DNA from: Puccinia triticina
Taxonomy: Eukaryota; Basidiomycota; Pucciniomycetes; Pucciniales; Pucciniaceae
Length of the DNA: 64,000 nt
Direction: 5' to 3'
Assembly (NCBI RefSeq): GCF_026914185.1
Contig: NC_070574.1
Coordinates: 4,120,501-4,184,500, forward strand
Made by a program: the position numbers and the translations under genes. Position 1 is the stretch's first letter. Every line of letters starts with the position of its first letter. Positions 29,067-40,485 of the stretch are shown here, one piece after another. The notes under the pieces are model-generated. The model did no database searches, was not told where the DNA came from, and saw only the letters and a list, made by a program, of their open reading frames with translations.

Positions 29067-29209
29067 ATGTATAAGTCAGTTTTCTAGTTTGGTTTTGTTC
29101 TTCCGTTGAGTCCTACCTTTGCTGACCACAGCTGCCATTCCCACTCTTCAACAGGATACATCTACTATTTTATAGCGTGGTTCAGCTTGATATGTGGTGT
29201 TAGTCAGAG

Positions 29210-29703
29210 CAACTGTTGAATAGCACGAGATTAATCGTGCCAGCGGGGGTCTCATAGCACCCACGACTCTTGACACCAATGAATTGATTCTCGACGATGT
29301 CGATACGGCCAATACTGTGTGCTTGGGTGAGAGAGTTCAGTTGGAGAAAGATATCTAGGACATCAGTGGCTTTACCAACGACTTCGCGTTGTTTGGTTGA
29401 GGGCTTGTAAGCCACCAATTTGCTAGTCACCCCTCGAGTGAATGTAAGGTCGATTCATTGCGGGCCATCCGCACTGGCCTCCTGGAGATCCTTCATAAGC
29501 TTCCACATGTCTTTTGGCGGTGTCACGTCTGGCTCCTCCAGGATCCCAGCCTTGTACGAGATGTGATGCAGGTTCTTGTCCGTTGACCAAGGCTTGGCAG
29601 CTCTTTGGACAACCGGGATGCCCTTCTTGGCGGCGTATTTCAGGAGGTCGGATTGACCCGTGAATCGGTTGTAGAACTCCGGGAGCCTCCAGGGTGCAAT
29701 CAT
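29210..29703 (-). pseudogene. Argininosuccinate synthase, middle fragment (inverted)
   Basis: Argininosuccinate synthase joins citrulline and aspartate in arginine synthesis. The minus strand reads [20 protein letters not shown], then [20 protein letters not shown], a stop near 29455, then in another frame [20 protein letters not shown] and ETPAGTI. These are consecutive conserved blocks of the enzyme (roughly residues 180-330 of about 415). The fragment abuts the plus-strand C-terminal piece head to head at about 29700. Confidence 0.85.
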
Positions 29704-30024
29704 TTGTCACTACTGAGCTCAGCAAGATCCTCTATAACGGTTATTGGTTCAGTCCCAAACGGGAGTTCGTGCAAAGCGCCCTTGAGGCCAGCCAGAAAAA
29801 CGTGAACGGCCGCGTCCAACTGTCACTCTACAAGGGCAATGTCATTGTTGACGGACGCGCATCTAATGAAGGTCTGTATGATGCCAAGGAAAGTAGCATG
29901 GATGAAATGGGCGGCTTTGAGCCCACGGGTACCAGCGCGTGCATGCAACTCACAACTGTCATCTACATAGAATGCAGTCTCAGCTATTTAGGTGGTATGA
30001 TCATGTCACTCAAAGAAGAAGATG
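29694..30024 (+). pseudogene. Argininosuccinate synthase, C-terminal fragment
   Basis: Plus strand: [74 protein letters not shown]. These are the C-terminal synthase blocks in order. About 50 residues expected between the two fragments are missing. A possible very short intron (GTGCAT...CATAG, about 29940-29971) would join to MQSQLFRWYDHV and a stop. The opposite orientation to its neighbour shows an internal inversion or separate capture. Confidence 0.85.
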
Positions 30025-30035
30025 AGGTGATCTGT

Positions 30036-30748
30036 TAGCGGATTGGTTGGCAGGACGGGCCGGCAAAGAACAACCTGGGTCAATTCATCTGAGGCCACAA
30101 GGAGCCAACTCATCAACACTCATCAACGCCCTGGGGATCAACTGTCGTTGGAATTCCCCCTATCCAAACTTTTTCATCACCTCCGCTCCGGTCACGGTCA
30201 TCTAAACGCCTATCTCTTTTGGTGCAAACTCAAGGCATACCCGGTCTGTGACACGTGCAACGTCAACGAGACGGTGGAACATTTTATGATTTATTGTTGA
30301 TCTTATGCCCGGCAATGACAGAAATTACGAAAAACACTGAAAGCCCTCAAGCTGCGATCAGTTTCTTTAACATCAAGATACCTACTAAATGTCCCAAAAG
30401 CCACACTAGCAGTGGCCCTCTTTCTCCGCAATTCTGGCCGGTTTTTGGACACCCAAAGCTGCATCTTCCCTTCAACGGACTTGTCAATGCTCACATTGCT
30501 GGGCGAATCGCCCCACCCCTGATTCACCCCTTCCGCTCTCCCCCTAGTTTGCATTTCTCCCTCTTTCCAATTGTCTCTGCTTTCTTTCCTTTCTCTATTA
30601 TATGCTGCTTTTCTTCTTTGGATCTTGTATGGGAAAATTTGTAGCCCGTGGGGGCATCTCATTGTGTTGGCGGTAAACGCGCCAGTTCTACTGGTACTTT
30701 ATAGTGCGCAATGTCAAATCAAACTGCACTCAAAAAAAAAAAAAAAAC
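30036..30748 (+). mobile_element. 5'-truncated LINE with poly(A) and 11-bp duplication
   Basis: AGGTGATCTGT occurs on both sides (30025-30035 and 30749-30759). The start encodes the C-terminus of a LINE ORF2: LRSGHGHLNAYLFWCKL, CDTCNVNETVEHFMIYC (the Cys/His knuckle near the end), ARQ*QKLRKTL and LLNVPKATLAVALFL. A 3' untranslated region follows and ends in an A run at 30732-30747. It landed in or just after the synthase fragment. Confidence 0.88.
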
Positions 30749-31088
30749 AGGTGATCTGTCATACTGATCATAACATATGCACGTTCCTAAGGAGAGTTTG
30801 AGGCTTGCCACGGTTGAGTCATGTCAATGAAAGGATGAGTACATATTTATTTGTACAAAGGAAGGTTTGACTACGGCACCGCCAAGCCAGTGTGAACTGA
30901 GTTGTTTGGAACTTGGGATGAGCTGACAGGTTGGTTCATAAATTCAGCTGACAAAATCCGTGGGTGACCTGTTGGAGGTGACGAAAACCACGGCAGGTGA
31001 TGACAGCGCCGGGACTCGAACTCGGGGCAAAATTGGGTTTTTGTCAGCGCAACAAAATCCGGATTTCGTCACCCGTTTGCGGGCAGTG

Positions 31089-31690
31089 AAGGCAGCCATT
31101 TCACATTCCTGTATCACGCTTTTGTACACTGTATCAACCCCCCAAACGATGGTTTGCAATTGGGTTTGCAATAGGTTTTTTTCTTAAGTTTTTTTTTTCA
31201 AGTTTTTTTTTCCTCTCTTCAAAATCGAGTTTTGTCGGACTTTCAAAACCTCAGGACCAGCCTGAGGTGGTCTTGGCTGGAAGTAAAAAAAAAAAAAATG
31301 CCGTGGAACCGACGTGAGCAACGAGCTGACGTGGTCTCCACGCGTGCCAGGAAGGCACATCGTGGAACCGACGGGGAAAAGTGTGAAGCCCATCGGTTCC
31401 ACGTGGAAAAATAGCGTTTCGTGGAACCGACGAGCTTACCGAGGGGTTACCGAGCCGATCCTCGTCGGCTCCACGGATTACCCTCCTCTCGTCGGTTCCA
31501 CAAACGGGCGGGGCAGGAAGTACCCCCGCCGTGTATATACGACTCGCCAAATGCCTCCCGAGTCGCCTCAACTCGCCACAGCCCTCCACTTGTGGCGAGT
31601 CTGCACCAACCCGACACTCGGCCCTCTTGGGCCGCACCTCGCACCCCACGCATGCTACACCAAACGCTACATCACCTACCGGCCCATCCT
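31089..31690. repeat. CGGTTCCACG/CGTGGAACCG motif zone
   Basis: At least six copies of GTGGAACCGACG or CGTCGGTTCCAC on both strands between 31300 and 31510, preceded by CCTCAGGACCAGCCTGAGG and an A run. A TATATA lies near 31535. Probable foldback belonging to the AGAGCATCTCCA element. Confidence 0.5.
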
Positions 31691-32060
31691 CACATCAGGT
31701 CATTGGTAGGATGACCGGTCGTTGATACCCACATATGACTGGTCATCGATAAGATGACCGGTCATGGGTATCAATGACCGGTCATCCTATTGATGACCGG
31801 GCATCGGGCATCAATAGTCATTGATACCCATGACCGGTCATTGATACCCATGACTGGTCATCGATCCCATGACCGGTCATCGAGGCCGATGGCCGGGCAT
31901 CAACATAAATGAGCGGACATCAAGACCGATGACCGGCATCAATATAATGACCGGTCATCCTACCAATGACCGGGATCGATGCATGGCTGGTCATCGATAG
32001 GATGACCGGGCGTTTGACTCCGAGGATCGAAAGGATGACCAGGAGCTGGTCATCTACTTG
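31691..32060. repeat. ACCGGT array, subfamily with GATACCC spacers
   Basis: Keeps the TGACCGGTCA core, but the spacers are TTGATACCCA and ATCGATAGG types rather than the CCTC/GAGG arms of the other arrays. Confidence 0.85.
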
Positions 32061-32377
32061 TGTGGCTTGACGGGCAAGGTGTGGTCTTGCCGACGACGAG
32101 TTGGTCCAGCCTCTTGTCGGGTCTCGATTTCTGGCGAGTCCGCTGTGGACCGAGCCTGGGATACCCCGTTCATGTGACCCAGGGTCTGCGCGATCCAGGG
32201 ACCGCTGGAGATGCTCTCAGCTGAAGGTTTTGGTCCGGTCCGACCAAAGTACCGCCGAGTCGCCGACTGCGGTGGCTTGCGCGCGGCGCAGGGACTCGGG
32301 CTGGTGCATAATCAAAATGGGTAGGATGGTCTACGGGTGAAGCTTTTTGGTTCATCGCATGTCAGCTACACTCCAGA
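32061..32377. other. Upstream region of RRP3
   Basis: Contains the right end of the AGAGCATCTCCA element at 32206-32217 and then about 160 bp before the RRP3 start. No TATA box that I trust. Confidence 0.3.
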
Positions 32378-34035
32378 ATGTCTCAGTCATTATCAGAGGG
32401 TCTATCATCCGGAAGCTCAACTCAGCCGGAAGACAACAATGGCACTGGACAGGATCAATTAGAACTGACGATTCAAGACAAGAAAAAGCCCGAAGAAGAT
32501 ATGGAAGAACAAGAAGAAGTAACCAAGACGTTTGAAGAATTAGGACTGATACCCGAATTATGCGAGGCCTGTAGGGCCCTGAATTACAATAGACCAACCC
32601 CAATCCAAGCAGAGTCGATACCATATGCGTTGGATGATAGGGATATCATCGGACTAGCCCAAACCGGTTCAGGAAAAACGGCAGCCTTCGCCCTACCGGT
32701 CTTACAATCACTATGGAACGACCCCAAACCGTTCTTCTGTTGCGTCCTAGCACCGACGAGAGAGTTGGCTTACCAGATCTCTCAGCAATTTGACGCCCTG
32801 GGTTCGACTATTGGCGTCAAGACCGCCGTCATCGTCGGTGGGATCGATATGATGAGTCAAGCTATCGCTCTATCCAAACGGGTTGGTGTATTCAGCTCTA
32901 TATCTCACTTCCCATCCAAGATCGAATTATATTGAACTCATCAGCTTATATTCGTATCTCCCTTCAGCCTCACATTATCGTGGCTACCCCTGGTCGATTG
33001 CATGATCATCTCGAAAATACTAAAGGTTTCAGCTTGAGGAATTTGAAGTATTTGGTTAGTTTGCTTGCAAGTGATAACCGAAGTTCACATACATCTACTG
33101 ACTGATTGATCATGGTGTTTGTTTTTTCTGAAAAGATTATGGATGAAGCGGATCGTCTTCTTGACATGGATTTCGGACCGGTGATCGACAAGATTCTGAA
33201 AGTGATCCCACGAGAGAGAAGGACCTATTTATTCAGTGCAACGATGACCACCAAAGTAGCAAAACTGCAACGTGCCTCTCTAGTCTCGCCGGTCAAAGTT
33301 CAGATGTCAACAAAATACGACACAGTCGATGGACTTGTACAACTCTACATGTTCTTCCCATTCAAAAACAAGGACGCATATCTGGTATATCTCGTCAATG
33401 AGCTCAGCGGGAAATCGATGATTATCTTCACTCGAACAGTCTATGATGCCAATCGAATATCTATCATTCTACGCTTGCTGGGATTTCCCTCGATCCCCCT
33501 CCATGGCCAACTATCACAATCCACACGATTAAGTTCTCTCAACCAGTTCAAATCGGGGAATCGTTCGATCCTAGTCGCAACAGATGTCGCCTCACGTGGG
33601 TTGGATATTCCAACGGTAGACTGTGTGATTAACTTTGATCTGCCGACGAATTCCAAAGATTACATCCATCGAGTCGGTCGTACTGCCCGAGCAGGTAGAT
33701 CTGGGAAAGCAATCACTCTAGTTACGCAATACGATGTCGAATTACTCCAACGTATCGAGGGGGTGATCGGCAAGAAGATGGAGGAATTTCCTCATGACAA
33801 GGAGCAAGTATTGCTCCTATCCGAAAGGGTTGGCGAGGCATCGAGGGAGGCAACGCGAGAGATCCGAGATGCAGAACGGAATGGCGGGAAGAAATCGGGT
33901 AAATTTCGTCGGAAACGGGCTGGCGCAGAAGGGGGCGCTGATGATGAAGGGGGTGCGCACGATCATAGAGACCGTGACGATGACGTTGTTCAAGCTGGGA
34001 TGGCTCCCAAGAAGAGGAAGAAGCATGAACATTAA
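32378..34035 (+). CDS. RRP3: DEAD-box ATP-dependent RNA helicase Rrp3 (DDX47 family)
   Basis: A nucleolar helicase needed for early pre-rRNA cleavages and 18S rRNA maturation in yeast. Three exons: 32378-32881, 32968-33054 and 33136-34035, with phase-0 GT-AG introns of 86 and 81 bp, giving 496 residues. An acidic N-terminus leads to F52 and the Q motif (PTPIQ, Q77), motif I AQTGSGKT (94-101), PTRELA (126-131), TPGR (175-178), DEAD (200-203), SAT (231-233), [10 protein letters not shown] (345-354) and HRVGRTAR (375-382). The C-terminus is Lys/Arg- and Asp/Gly-rich and ends KKRKKHEH, a likely nuclear signal. The FEELGL and [10 protein letters not shown] neighbourhoods are typical of Rrp3/DDX47 rather than other DEAD-box proteins. 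All motifs are intact, in contrast to the surrounding relics. Start chosen as the first ATG upstream of the acidic region. Confidence 0.95.
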
Positions 34036-34915
34036 CACCAGGCAGAATACATTAATGCTAGGCTGAATCTGGTATCAAAAACTGAAACAGACATGGATGA
34101 TCAAACCCCCTATAATGTTGAGTTTAGTGGTCAGGTTCTTTGTGTTTCTTTTGCTTCTTCCATGTCATTTCCCTTTCACACACATTTCACGGCCTGTATG
34201 TAGTCTACCTGAGAGCAACCACCACCGTCAGGTCAATCTTTAGGTAGCCAGCACATTCCCGGAAAACCTCGCTTCTTTGCAACATGGAGTAGGCGTGAAA
34301 GGTCCTCATGTTTTTGACTCCATAGATATTCTTCCGAAAAGACATTCACCACCGCTCAACAGAATCGCTTGATCAGACTTTCAAGGGTTGTTGATTCACC
34401 TATTGAATTGTTTTTTGTCAAAAAAATGCATTCCAAAACAAACTTGAAAAGCATGACTCACCCATTCTAATTACATAATTGTCAAGAGAGTCAGCACTAC
34501 AGCCATAAGCAAGCATTCTCAGAGGGCATGATATCTTTTGATATGGAGACAACCCAAGCTTCCCAGCGGCGTTCCGCTTCTGGAAAAAATAGTTATCATG
34601 CACCACAACCTTGTTGAGAATTTGGACAAACAAAATTTTGTGCATTTGAAATTGTCAACAAAACAGCTTCTCTGGATATGACGAGTTTTTGGAAAAGTAG
34701 TCCTTGCGTAGCTGGAGTTCACCTTGAAGGTGTTCACAATTGATAGTTTTTTGGCCGGTGAAGGAACTTGTGGTTATGGTACACGTTTATGCAGAGCTGT
34801 TTTTATTGATTGATAAACAGAATATTGAAAAAAAGAAAACTGTTTTCCTCGGGCGGGAAAAACAAATTTTGTATGGTACAGGCCCTTAAATTCTATCAAA
34901 AATTGGATATAATGT
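34036..34915. other. RRP3 3' flank, no second gene
   Basis: AT-rich with only short frames. Nothing recognised. Confidence 0.3.
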
Positions 34916-35057
34916 AGGACTTCCCGCCGATCTGGAAACCCAGATTTTCCCAGATTTCACAGGGAAATCTAGGCAGATCTCGGATTTGAGATGATTGAGC
35001 CCAGATTTCCCCAAAATATCTGGAAAAATCTGAGTTCCCAGATTGACGGGAAGTCCT
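34916..35057. mobile_element. 142-bp foldback of the CCAGATT/AATCTGG motif
   Basis: AGGACTTCCCGCCGATCTGG is inverted as CCAGATTGACGGGAAGTCCT at the other end. Inside, CAGATTTTCCCAGATTTC and GGAAATCT words repeat on both strands. No duplication fixed. Confidence 0.75.
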
Positions 35058-36440
35058 CCAATGATAGGATATACACACCTGTGAACTGGAACTTGCTCTT
35101 TTAACTTCCTTTGGCTTTTCAGCTGGCGCTGTGGTGAACAAAAGAGTTCACTGCGTAGAAATGTCAGGACCTCCGCTGCTCCAAGATGATTCCCGGGTCA
35201 AGTCGGGTGATCTGGGAAACTCCGCTCTGCTCCGCAAGTACGTGTTGGGGCGCCATGATCAAAGGAATAAGTCAAGTAACATCTAAATAAACCGCAAAGA
35301 CACGTAGAAAATCCGCAATAAACCGTAAAATTCACCATAAAGTACACAAAAGATAAGCTCCGCAAATATAACATCTCCGCCGTAAAGAATCCGTACCAGA
35401 GTAACCAAAAATGAAGTAAAAAAAACCCCTAGAAAAAGGAAAACTACATCCCATGATGGATTCCTGGGGGGGGGGGGGGGGGGAAACTCCCCCCCCCCCC
35501 TCCGTACAAAAGAAAGGGAAAAACAACATGAGAAAGAAAACCATCCTCCTCCGCCCGCCTCTCACGCACGCCATCCGCCAAGCCCCACTCCCACAACCAC
35601 GCACGTCATCCACCCATTCCGCTCTCACGCGGATCTTCTGTCAACGTCTCCGCACGTCATCACCCACCGTTGGACTCCTCTTGCCTTAGCTTCCTCACCC
35701 CTGTCTAGCCTTCAATGCCGGGATCCCACACGCCGCCTCCGCCCCAGCTACGCCCGCTGATGTAGCCCGCTTTGGCTGCCACGGCTTCCCCCGTTCACAG
35801 CCTATACTATCCTGTCCGCGCCGGCCTGCTTAAGTTGAGTCCAGCTCCGCCGTTGACATAGCCCCGCGCTCCGCCTTTTGAACATTTCTCGCACTGTGCT
35901 GCTCCGCGCCAGCCTTGCGGAATCCGCAGCCCGCAACCTCCGCAAACCCGTGCGGACAATTTGGGTCCCCAACCCGGTTTTAGCATCACAGCGCTGCTAT
36001 TGTATTGCTTGTCAAAGCGCTTTTGGAAGTATTATTGGAGCACTGCTTCTTTTTTAACAGGCTTCTTTGTCTTTTTGCCGGCGGTTTTTGATTGCACAGA
36101 ATCTACATCGGACGACCGTTCTGCTGGCTGTTTCTGTGTTACTGGACAAGTCATCTTTACCCAAGAGTCAGGACTCAGATGATGGTGTCACCATGTTTGG
36201 TACGGTCACTGTAGAAGAAGAGTGCCTTGAATGGCGGGGTTGAGCCATTGATTGATCAGTTTCATATCCATCAATTGCGGACTCGGTTGACTTCTCTGCG
36301 CCCTGGGGTTCTGTTGAGTGGGATTGTAGCACCATGATTCTGTGAAGATTGGTGACTAAGGATGTGGCTGGGAGTTTTTTGAAGGCAACCAGTTTCCCCT
36401 GGAGCAATACAATTACTGTGTGGACTAGAGCCTGTGAAAA
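35058..36440. other. Repeat-derived spacer with CCGCAAA/TCCGC motifs and a G/C hairpin
   Basis: 35160-35400 iterates CCGC(A)AA and TCCGC. At 35467-35503 about 18 G are followed by AAACT and about 12 C, a strong hairpin or quadruplex candidate. 35540-35990 is GC-rich with CCGC words. 36000-36430 is mixed. No gene supported. Confidence 0.4.
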
Positions 36441-36735
36441 ATATCATTGGGTTAGGGCTGTTTCACCCCTGGGAATTGAGATAACGCATTATCTAGGGGT
36501 GAAGCGCTATACAAGCACATTATCCAGGGGCGGAGCACCGTGCAGCACCTGCTTCATGGCAATAACGCACTATCCTGGAAAATTATCATTACGTTATCTG
36601 TTTCAGGATTCAAAAAAAACAATAATGTTACGGGTGCGTCAGGAAATCAAAAATTACGGATAGCAGTAACGTAGCTGGGCAGCAATTGAAAACACTACGT
36701 TACTGAGATAACATGGATAACATAGGGTAACGTAA
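36440..36735. repeat. GTAACG/CGTTAC and GTTATC motif foldback
   Basis: Many inverted copies of ATAACGCATTATC, GTAACGTAG, CTACGTTACTGAGATAAC and GGGTAACGTAATTACCC. Related words occur at 27.85-28.0 and 59.11-59.30 kb. Confidence 0.5.
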
Positions 36736-39357
36736 TTACCCAATGTTGGTGGCAGCTTTGGTGGCTCGGATTTGCTTGAAATGTTCCAAGGCAATCACAT
36801 CCTTGGCTTGTTTGGCAAGCTTCATAGCTTCTCTATTTTTATTTTCCCGCTGTTTTTCTTCATCATCCCTTTTCTTCTTATCATATTTTTCCTTCTTCTC
36901 ACGCTCAGTCTTTCTCTTTTCTTCCTCTATGTCAAAAACCTGTTGCTCAAACCATTCAGTTTTTTTGTATGCCTGGATAAAAGCAAACATGTTGTCGATC
37001 TGATTGTCAAACATCTCCCCTCCTATGAGTTTTCCAATCAAGCTGGGTTTGTAATTTATGTGTTTGAGCGCCTCTGCAACCAAGTTTGCCCTCATTGGTC
37101 CAAAGAATCTTGCCGCTTTGAATTCAGGTTTTGCACCCATCAGATCATTGTAGAATCCCTCAGAGTGAACTAGAAGGTCCTCTGTGATCTTCTCAATAGC
37201 AGCTTTTGGTAATTGGGTTTTATATTTCGTCTTGGTACGTCAATGCTTCTTTGGTTGGATGTAATCAGGGACACCCTCTGCAAACTGACTAGGATCATTC
37301 AAGATCCTGTCAAAGTTGTCCTTTGTGAACAATTTCACTAACTTTTGTATCTCTTGTGCAGCCTTGGGATTGCAATTCAACCATTTGCAATGATCAAACT
37401 TCAGGTGTGCCACTTGTTCTGCTTCCCTTTGGTAGTTTGGATCTTCTGTAGAGACAGGTATGTATCCATAACTACGGCACCATTAAATCTCATTAGTCCT
37501 GGATTCTCCGGAAAAAAGTCAGTAATAACAACAACTTACAGGTTATCCACTGCGTTGACTACCCTCATGCAGGCAGGGGTGACAGCATACGCGTCCATAC
37601 GGTCATCATCAGTAAGCTGTTTTTTTCTGCTTTTGAGGTCTTTGACAGAGTTTTTCCCTTTTTTTCTCCTTGGCTCCATCAAGAGAAGCACTAATACAGG
37701 TTTTCCGTCCCGTCCACATTGCCCCATCATCTGGCTCATTGTTGACGGGTCGCCTCAGCCCATGTGTATGATGAAAAATTGGAGCAACTGAAATAGATTG
37801 CTTTGTTAGATGCTGAGAGAAACTAACTAGATAAAAGTAAAGAGATCAAATCTTGTAGGCTAAATTTTCCTGAAAGCAGAACAAGATGTTCTAGCTTAAG
37901 TGATAGGACTGTGGAATCTTGTAGTATTGAGCAGTTGCCTATATTGCCAATGCTACTTCAGCTTGTTGTGAGTAATTAGCTTGATCAGCTTAATCTCCTC
38001 AATTTGTCCTGTGCGTACAATAACGTAGCTGCTTGATCTGCTTGTCAAAAAGTGTTTGAGAAAGTCAGCTGGTTTGGTCTGGTAGACTTTGAGGCACATT
38101 GGAGTGCTTACTGCTTGTTGAGCTGTCTTTGATTTCCTCTAGGAGGTCGTCTTGGTTCTGGTTCTAGTCTTCCTTCCTCCTTGGCATTGACTGTTTTAGT
38201 TCTTGCTTCTGCATATGTAGAAACAATACTTTTTCAGCTATGCTCTGGGTTAGGTTTTGGTTCTGGGACCACGGAAGGGCTTACCATTCAACGCGACTGG
38301 GTCTGGGTTCTGGGGACTGCAGAAGGGCTTGCCTTTCAACGCAGCTGAGTCTAACCAAGCAGTGTCTATAATGGTTCCTGCTGGTGTCATTGTTATGTAT
38401 TCCTACATATGACACATTGAACTTGCTTCCAGTTTTGGCCTGGGCCAAGCGCCATTGTGCTTGAGAAGATTGGGAATTTTTTGATTTTGAAGGCTTTCAC
38501 ACAGTCTGACTTGTCTTCATCACCGGTACACGCATGATAACGTCTGACCAGTCGGCTCTTGCTGTTGTAAGCATCTTTCTTTTTCTTGAAGGTGATCCCG
38601 TACCAACAGGAACTTAGCTTTCCCCAATTACACAAGGCCCACACATAAATCATGTGTGCCTCATCTATCACAATCAGCACCAGACGGCTCTGAAGCACAT
38701 TGCTAAAATACAGATCAGTAAAAAATTCATTGTTTAGGAAGACTTCTGGGCTCTGCAAAGTTCAAACACAACCAGATCAGGACACAGATAGCAGGGCAAA
38801 AAAAAGACAAACCAGGTAAACAAAAGAGTAGTCTCCTCTCTTGATTTCCTCCACTAAGGCCTTTGTAAATTTCATCTTTCCCAGACTGATCACTTTGATT
38901 CCTGCTCTTGTTTTTTCTCAAACCTACACAAAAAAATGTTAATGTGGTGTTGTTTTGTTTACAGATGCATAACTGCAAGACTAACTTGATCTTTGCCTAA
39001 CAAATCCAACGGGTTCAGAACTAGAACAACCTTCTTCCTCTGCGGCGCATACAGGTGAAAATAAAGCTCTGTGATCCTTGATTTGCCGTACCCCGTTCCC
39101 GCAAGTACAAAGCTGTGATAGCCACGGGCAAGGCTGCAGCCGGTATCTTCCTGTAGCTTCTTTGGAGCCTCTTTGTATTTTTTCTTTGATTTGTCTTTGA
39201 CATACTCGATTAGATTATTGTTGTCCAGGTTTTTTATATCTTGCTTCAGTCTCAATGGTTTCTTCTTTCCTTTTGCTTTGGTCAGCGGAAATGTGGTCCT
39301 TGTGATGTGAGCATCTGCTGGATCTTGTTCTGATATCACTAGCAATGATCCGTCCAT
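36736..39357 (-). pseudogene. RecQ-like SF2 DNA helicase of a repetitive family, decayed
   Basis: Blocks on the minus strand in helicase order: a leader with KAKGKKKPLRLKQDI; motif I FVLAGTGYGKSRI (about 39110-39070) and motif Ia VVLVLNPLDLLGKDQV; motif II LVLIVIDEAHMIYVW (about 38690-38650); a region with YQTKPADFLKHFL and stops (37950-38110); a motif VI-like QMMGQCGRDGKP (about 37735-37700), where the family has an Arg before the Cys; an intron of about 90 bp (GTAAGTTG...CTACAG, 37453-37543); and a charged C-terminus (EEEKRKTEREKKEKYDKKKR) ending at 36736. Stops interrupt it near 37240 and in 37950-38390, and a 47-bp tandem duplication lies at about 38263-38355. In fungi such genes occur as dispersed or subtelomeric repeats; which applies here is unknown. 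Confidence 0.65.
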
Positions 39358-39503
39358 CGTTTACAACAGTTCTTCTATTTTCTTGTCTTCAACTCGAAGG
39401 GGTTTGTTGGATTCTTATCCATACCACAAGCCTTTTGATCTCAGTACCTCAGGTGGTTGTATGCGCCCAAGGGCCTTAGTCATCCAAATTAATTATGTAC
39501 AGC
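39358..39503. other. Short spacer
   Basis: Between the helicase relic and the inverted-repeat element; nothing seen. Confidence 0.3.
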
Positions 39504-40212
39504 AGCTCCGAGAAAGCTTTTGTTTCCGAACCTGCAATTCTGCCCCCCAAACTCAACTTCAACTTCAGCCACATCCCCCCTGTATTCTGGACAGCCTGGG
39601 TTATGCAGGGCTGTGGGGCCTGACTGGGCAGCCTGGTGCCCGGTTGATGGGCACAGGAGCAGACGACCGCTGGAATCAAAATTTGATGAGGAGTCCAACG
39701 GTGCTACTCTCCAAAGCTACAGCCATGTTAGAAAAGCTTCCAGTTGGGTAGGCCCAACTTTTGGGCTTCTTATTTCAGCCTCAAAGCATGTATGGCTCCT
39801 GTACATCAGGAATTCCATCAGAAGAAAAAAAAACTGGTTTCTTTGTTTTCCACTTCAAGGCCTCAAGGGCCCCACCATTGGATTCCTGGAGTGATTTTAC
39901 CTTGATCTGGCCCTTTGCTGCTCCTGCCTCCCTCGCCCCTCGCCCAGCCCGGCACCCATTTCAAGCAAAACCAGACGCCTGAACAGGTTTTGACTGCGCT
40001 GTACAGGCCTGTGGCTGAAATTCAGAAATCATTTTCAGCCACACAAGCCCGCAAGCTTTTCTAACATGGCTATAAAAGCTAGCTATCACAAAGATAGCTT
40101 TTGCACCAAATGCATGTTCCTGTATCGCAACAGCTATACAGGTGGCTGAAGTCGAGTTTGGGGGGCAAAATCGCAGGTCCAGAAGCACAAGCTTTCTTGG
40201 AACAGCTGTATT
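39504..40212. mobile_element. About 700-bp element with long imperfect inverted ends
   Basis: The left 75 bp (CAGCTCCGAGAAAGCTTTTG, then CTGCAATTCTGCCCCCCAAA and TTCAGCCACATCCCCCCTGT) is mirrored at about 40130-40212. A second inner pair, AGCCATGTTAGAAAAGCTTC (39720) and GCAAGCTTTTCTAACATGGC (40053), nests inside. No duplication fixed; frames inside are not recognised. Confidence 0.65.
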
Positions 40213-40485
40213 CCCTATTTTCAACGGCTCAATTTGCCTGAAAAGAATTTTACTGACAAGAGGGGAACACAGCGCTACCCCCAATCACCTCCAATCATCT
40301 TTCTCGGGATTAAAAAGTAAACTACAAGGAAAATTTCAAAACAGAGGGCACGGCTGGATTTCCAGGATGCAAGCGCATCCATCGGTGCTTGTGACCTCAT
40401 ATGTAGCTTGCATAACAAGCAAGCTACAGCCTTGTGAAGTTCAACCAGATTTTCACCCAAAGCTCTACGCTCCACAACCCCCACT

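Larger units (their letters stand above)
28594..31088. mobile_element. Pack-CACTA-like element carrying argininosuccinate synthase pieces
   Basis: The ends are 144-bp inverted repeats (28594-28737 and 30945-31088) starting CACTGCCCGCAAACGGGTGA, about 80 percent alike by eye. The flanks share AAG (28591-28593 and 31089-31091), the 3-bp duplication of CACTA elements. The ends iterate TGACAAAATCC-like words. The 2.2-kb interior has no transposase. It holds an unidentified coding-like fragment, two opposed argininosuccinate synthase fragments and a LINE fragment. Transposons that carry host gene pieces between their ends are known in plants as Pack-MULE/Pack-CACTA; the classification here is inference. 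Confidence 0.75.
28195..32217. mobile_element. Possible outer element with AGAGCATCTCCA ends
   Basis: AGAGCATCTCCA (28195-28206) is exactly inverted at 32206-32217. Near both ends GGACTCG/CGAGTC and CCACGTGG/CGGTTCCACG motifs repeat on both strands, as in other foldbacks here. It would enclose the Pack-type element and an ACCGGT array. No duplication was found, so this is tentative. Confidence 0.4.

Noticed and set aside
28195..32217. Claim that AGAGCATCTCCA ends show transfer from a plant host
   Set aside because: The terminus resembles words I associate with plant repeats, but 12 bp is too little and I cannot search; left out as a claim.
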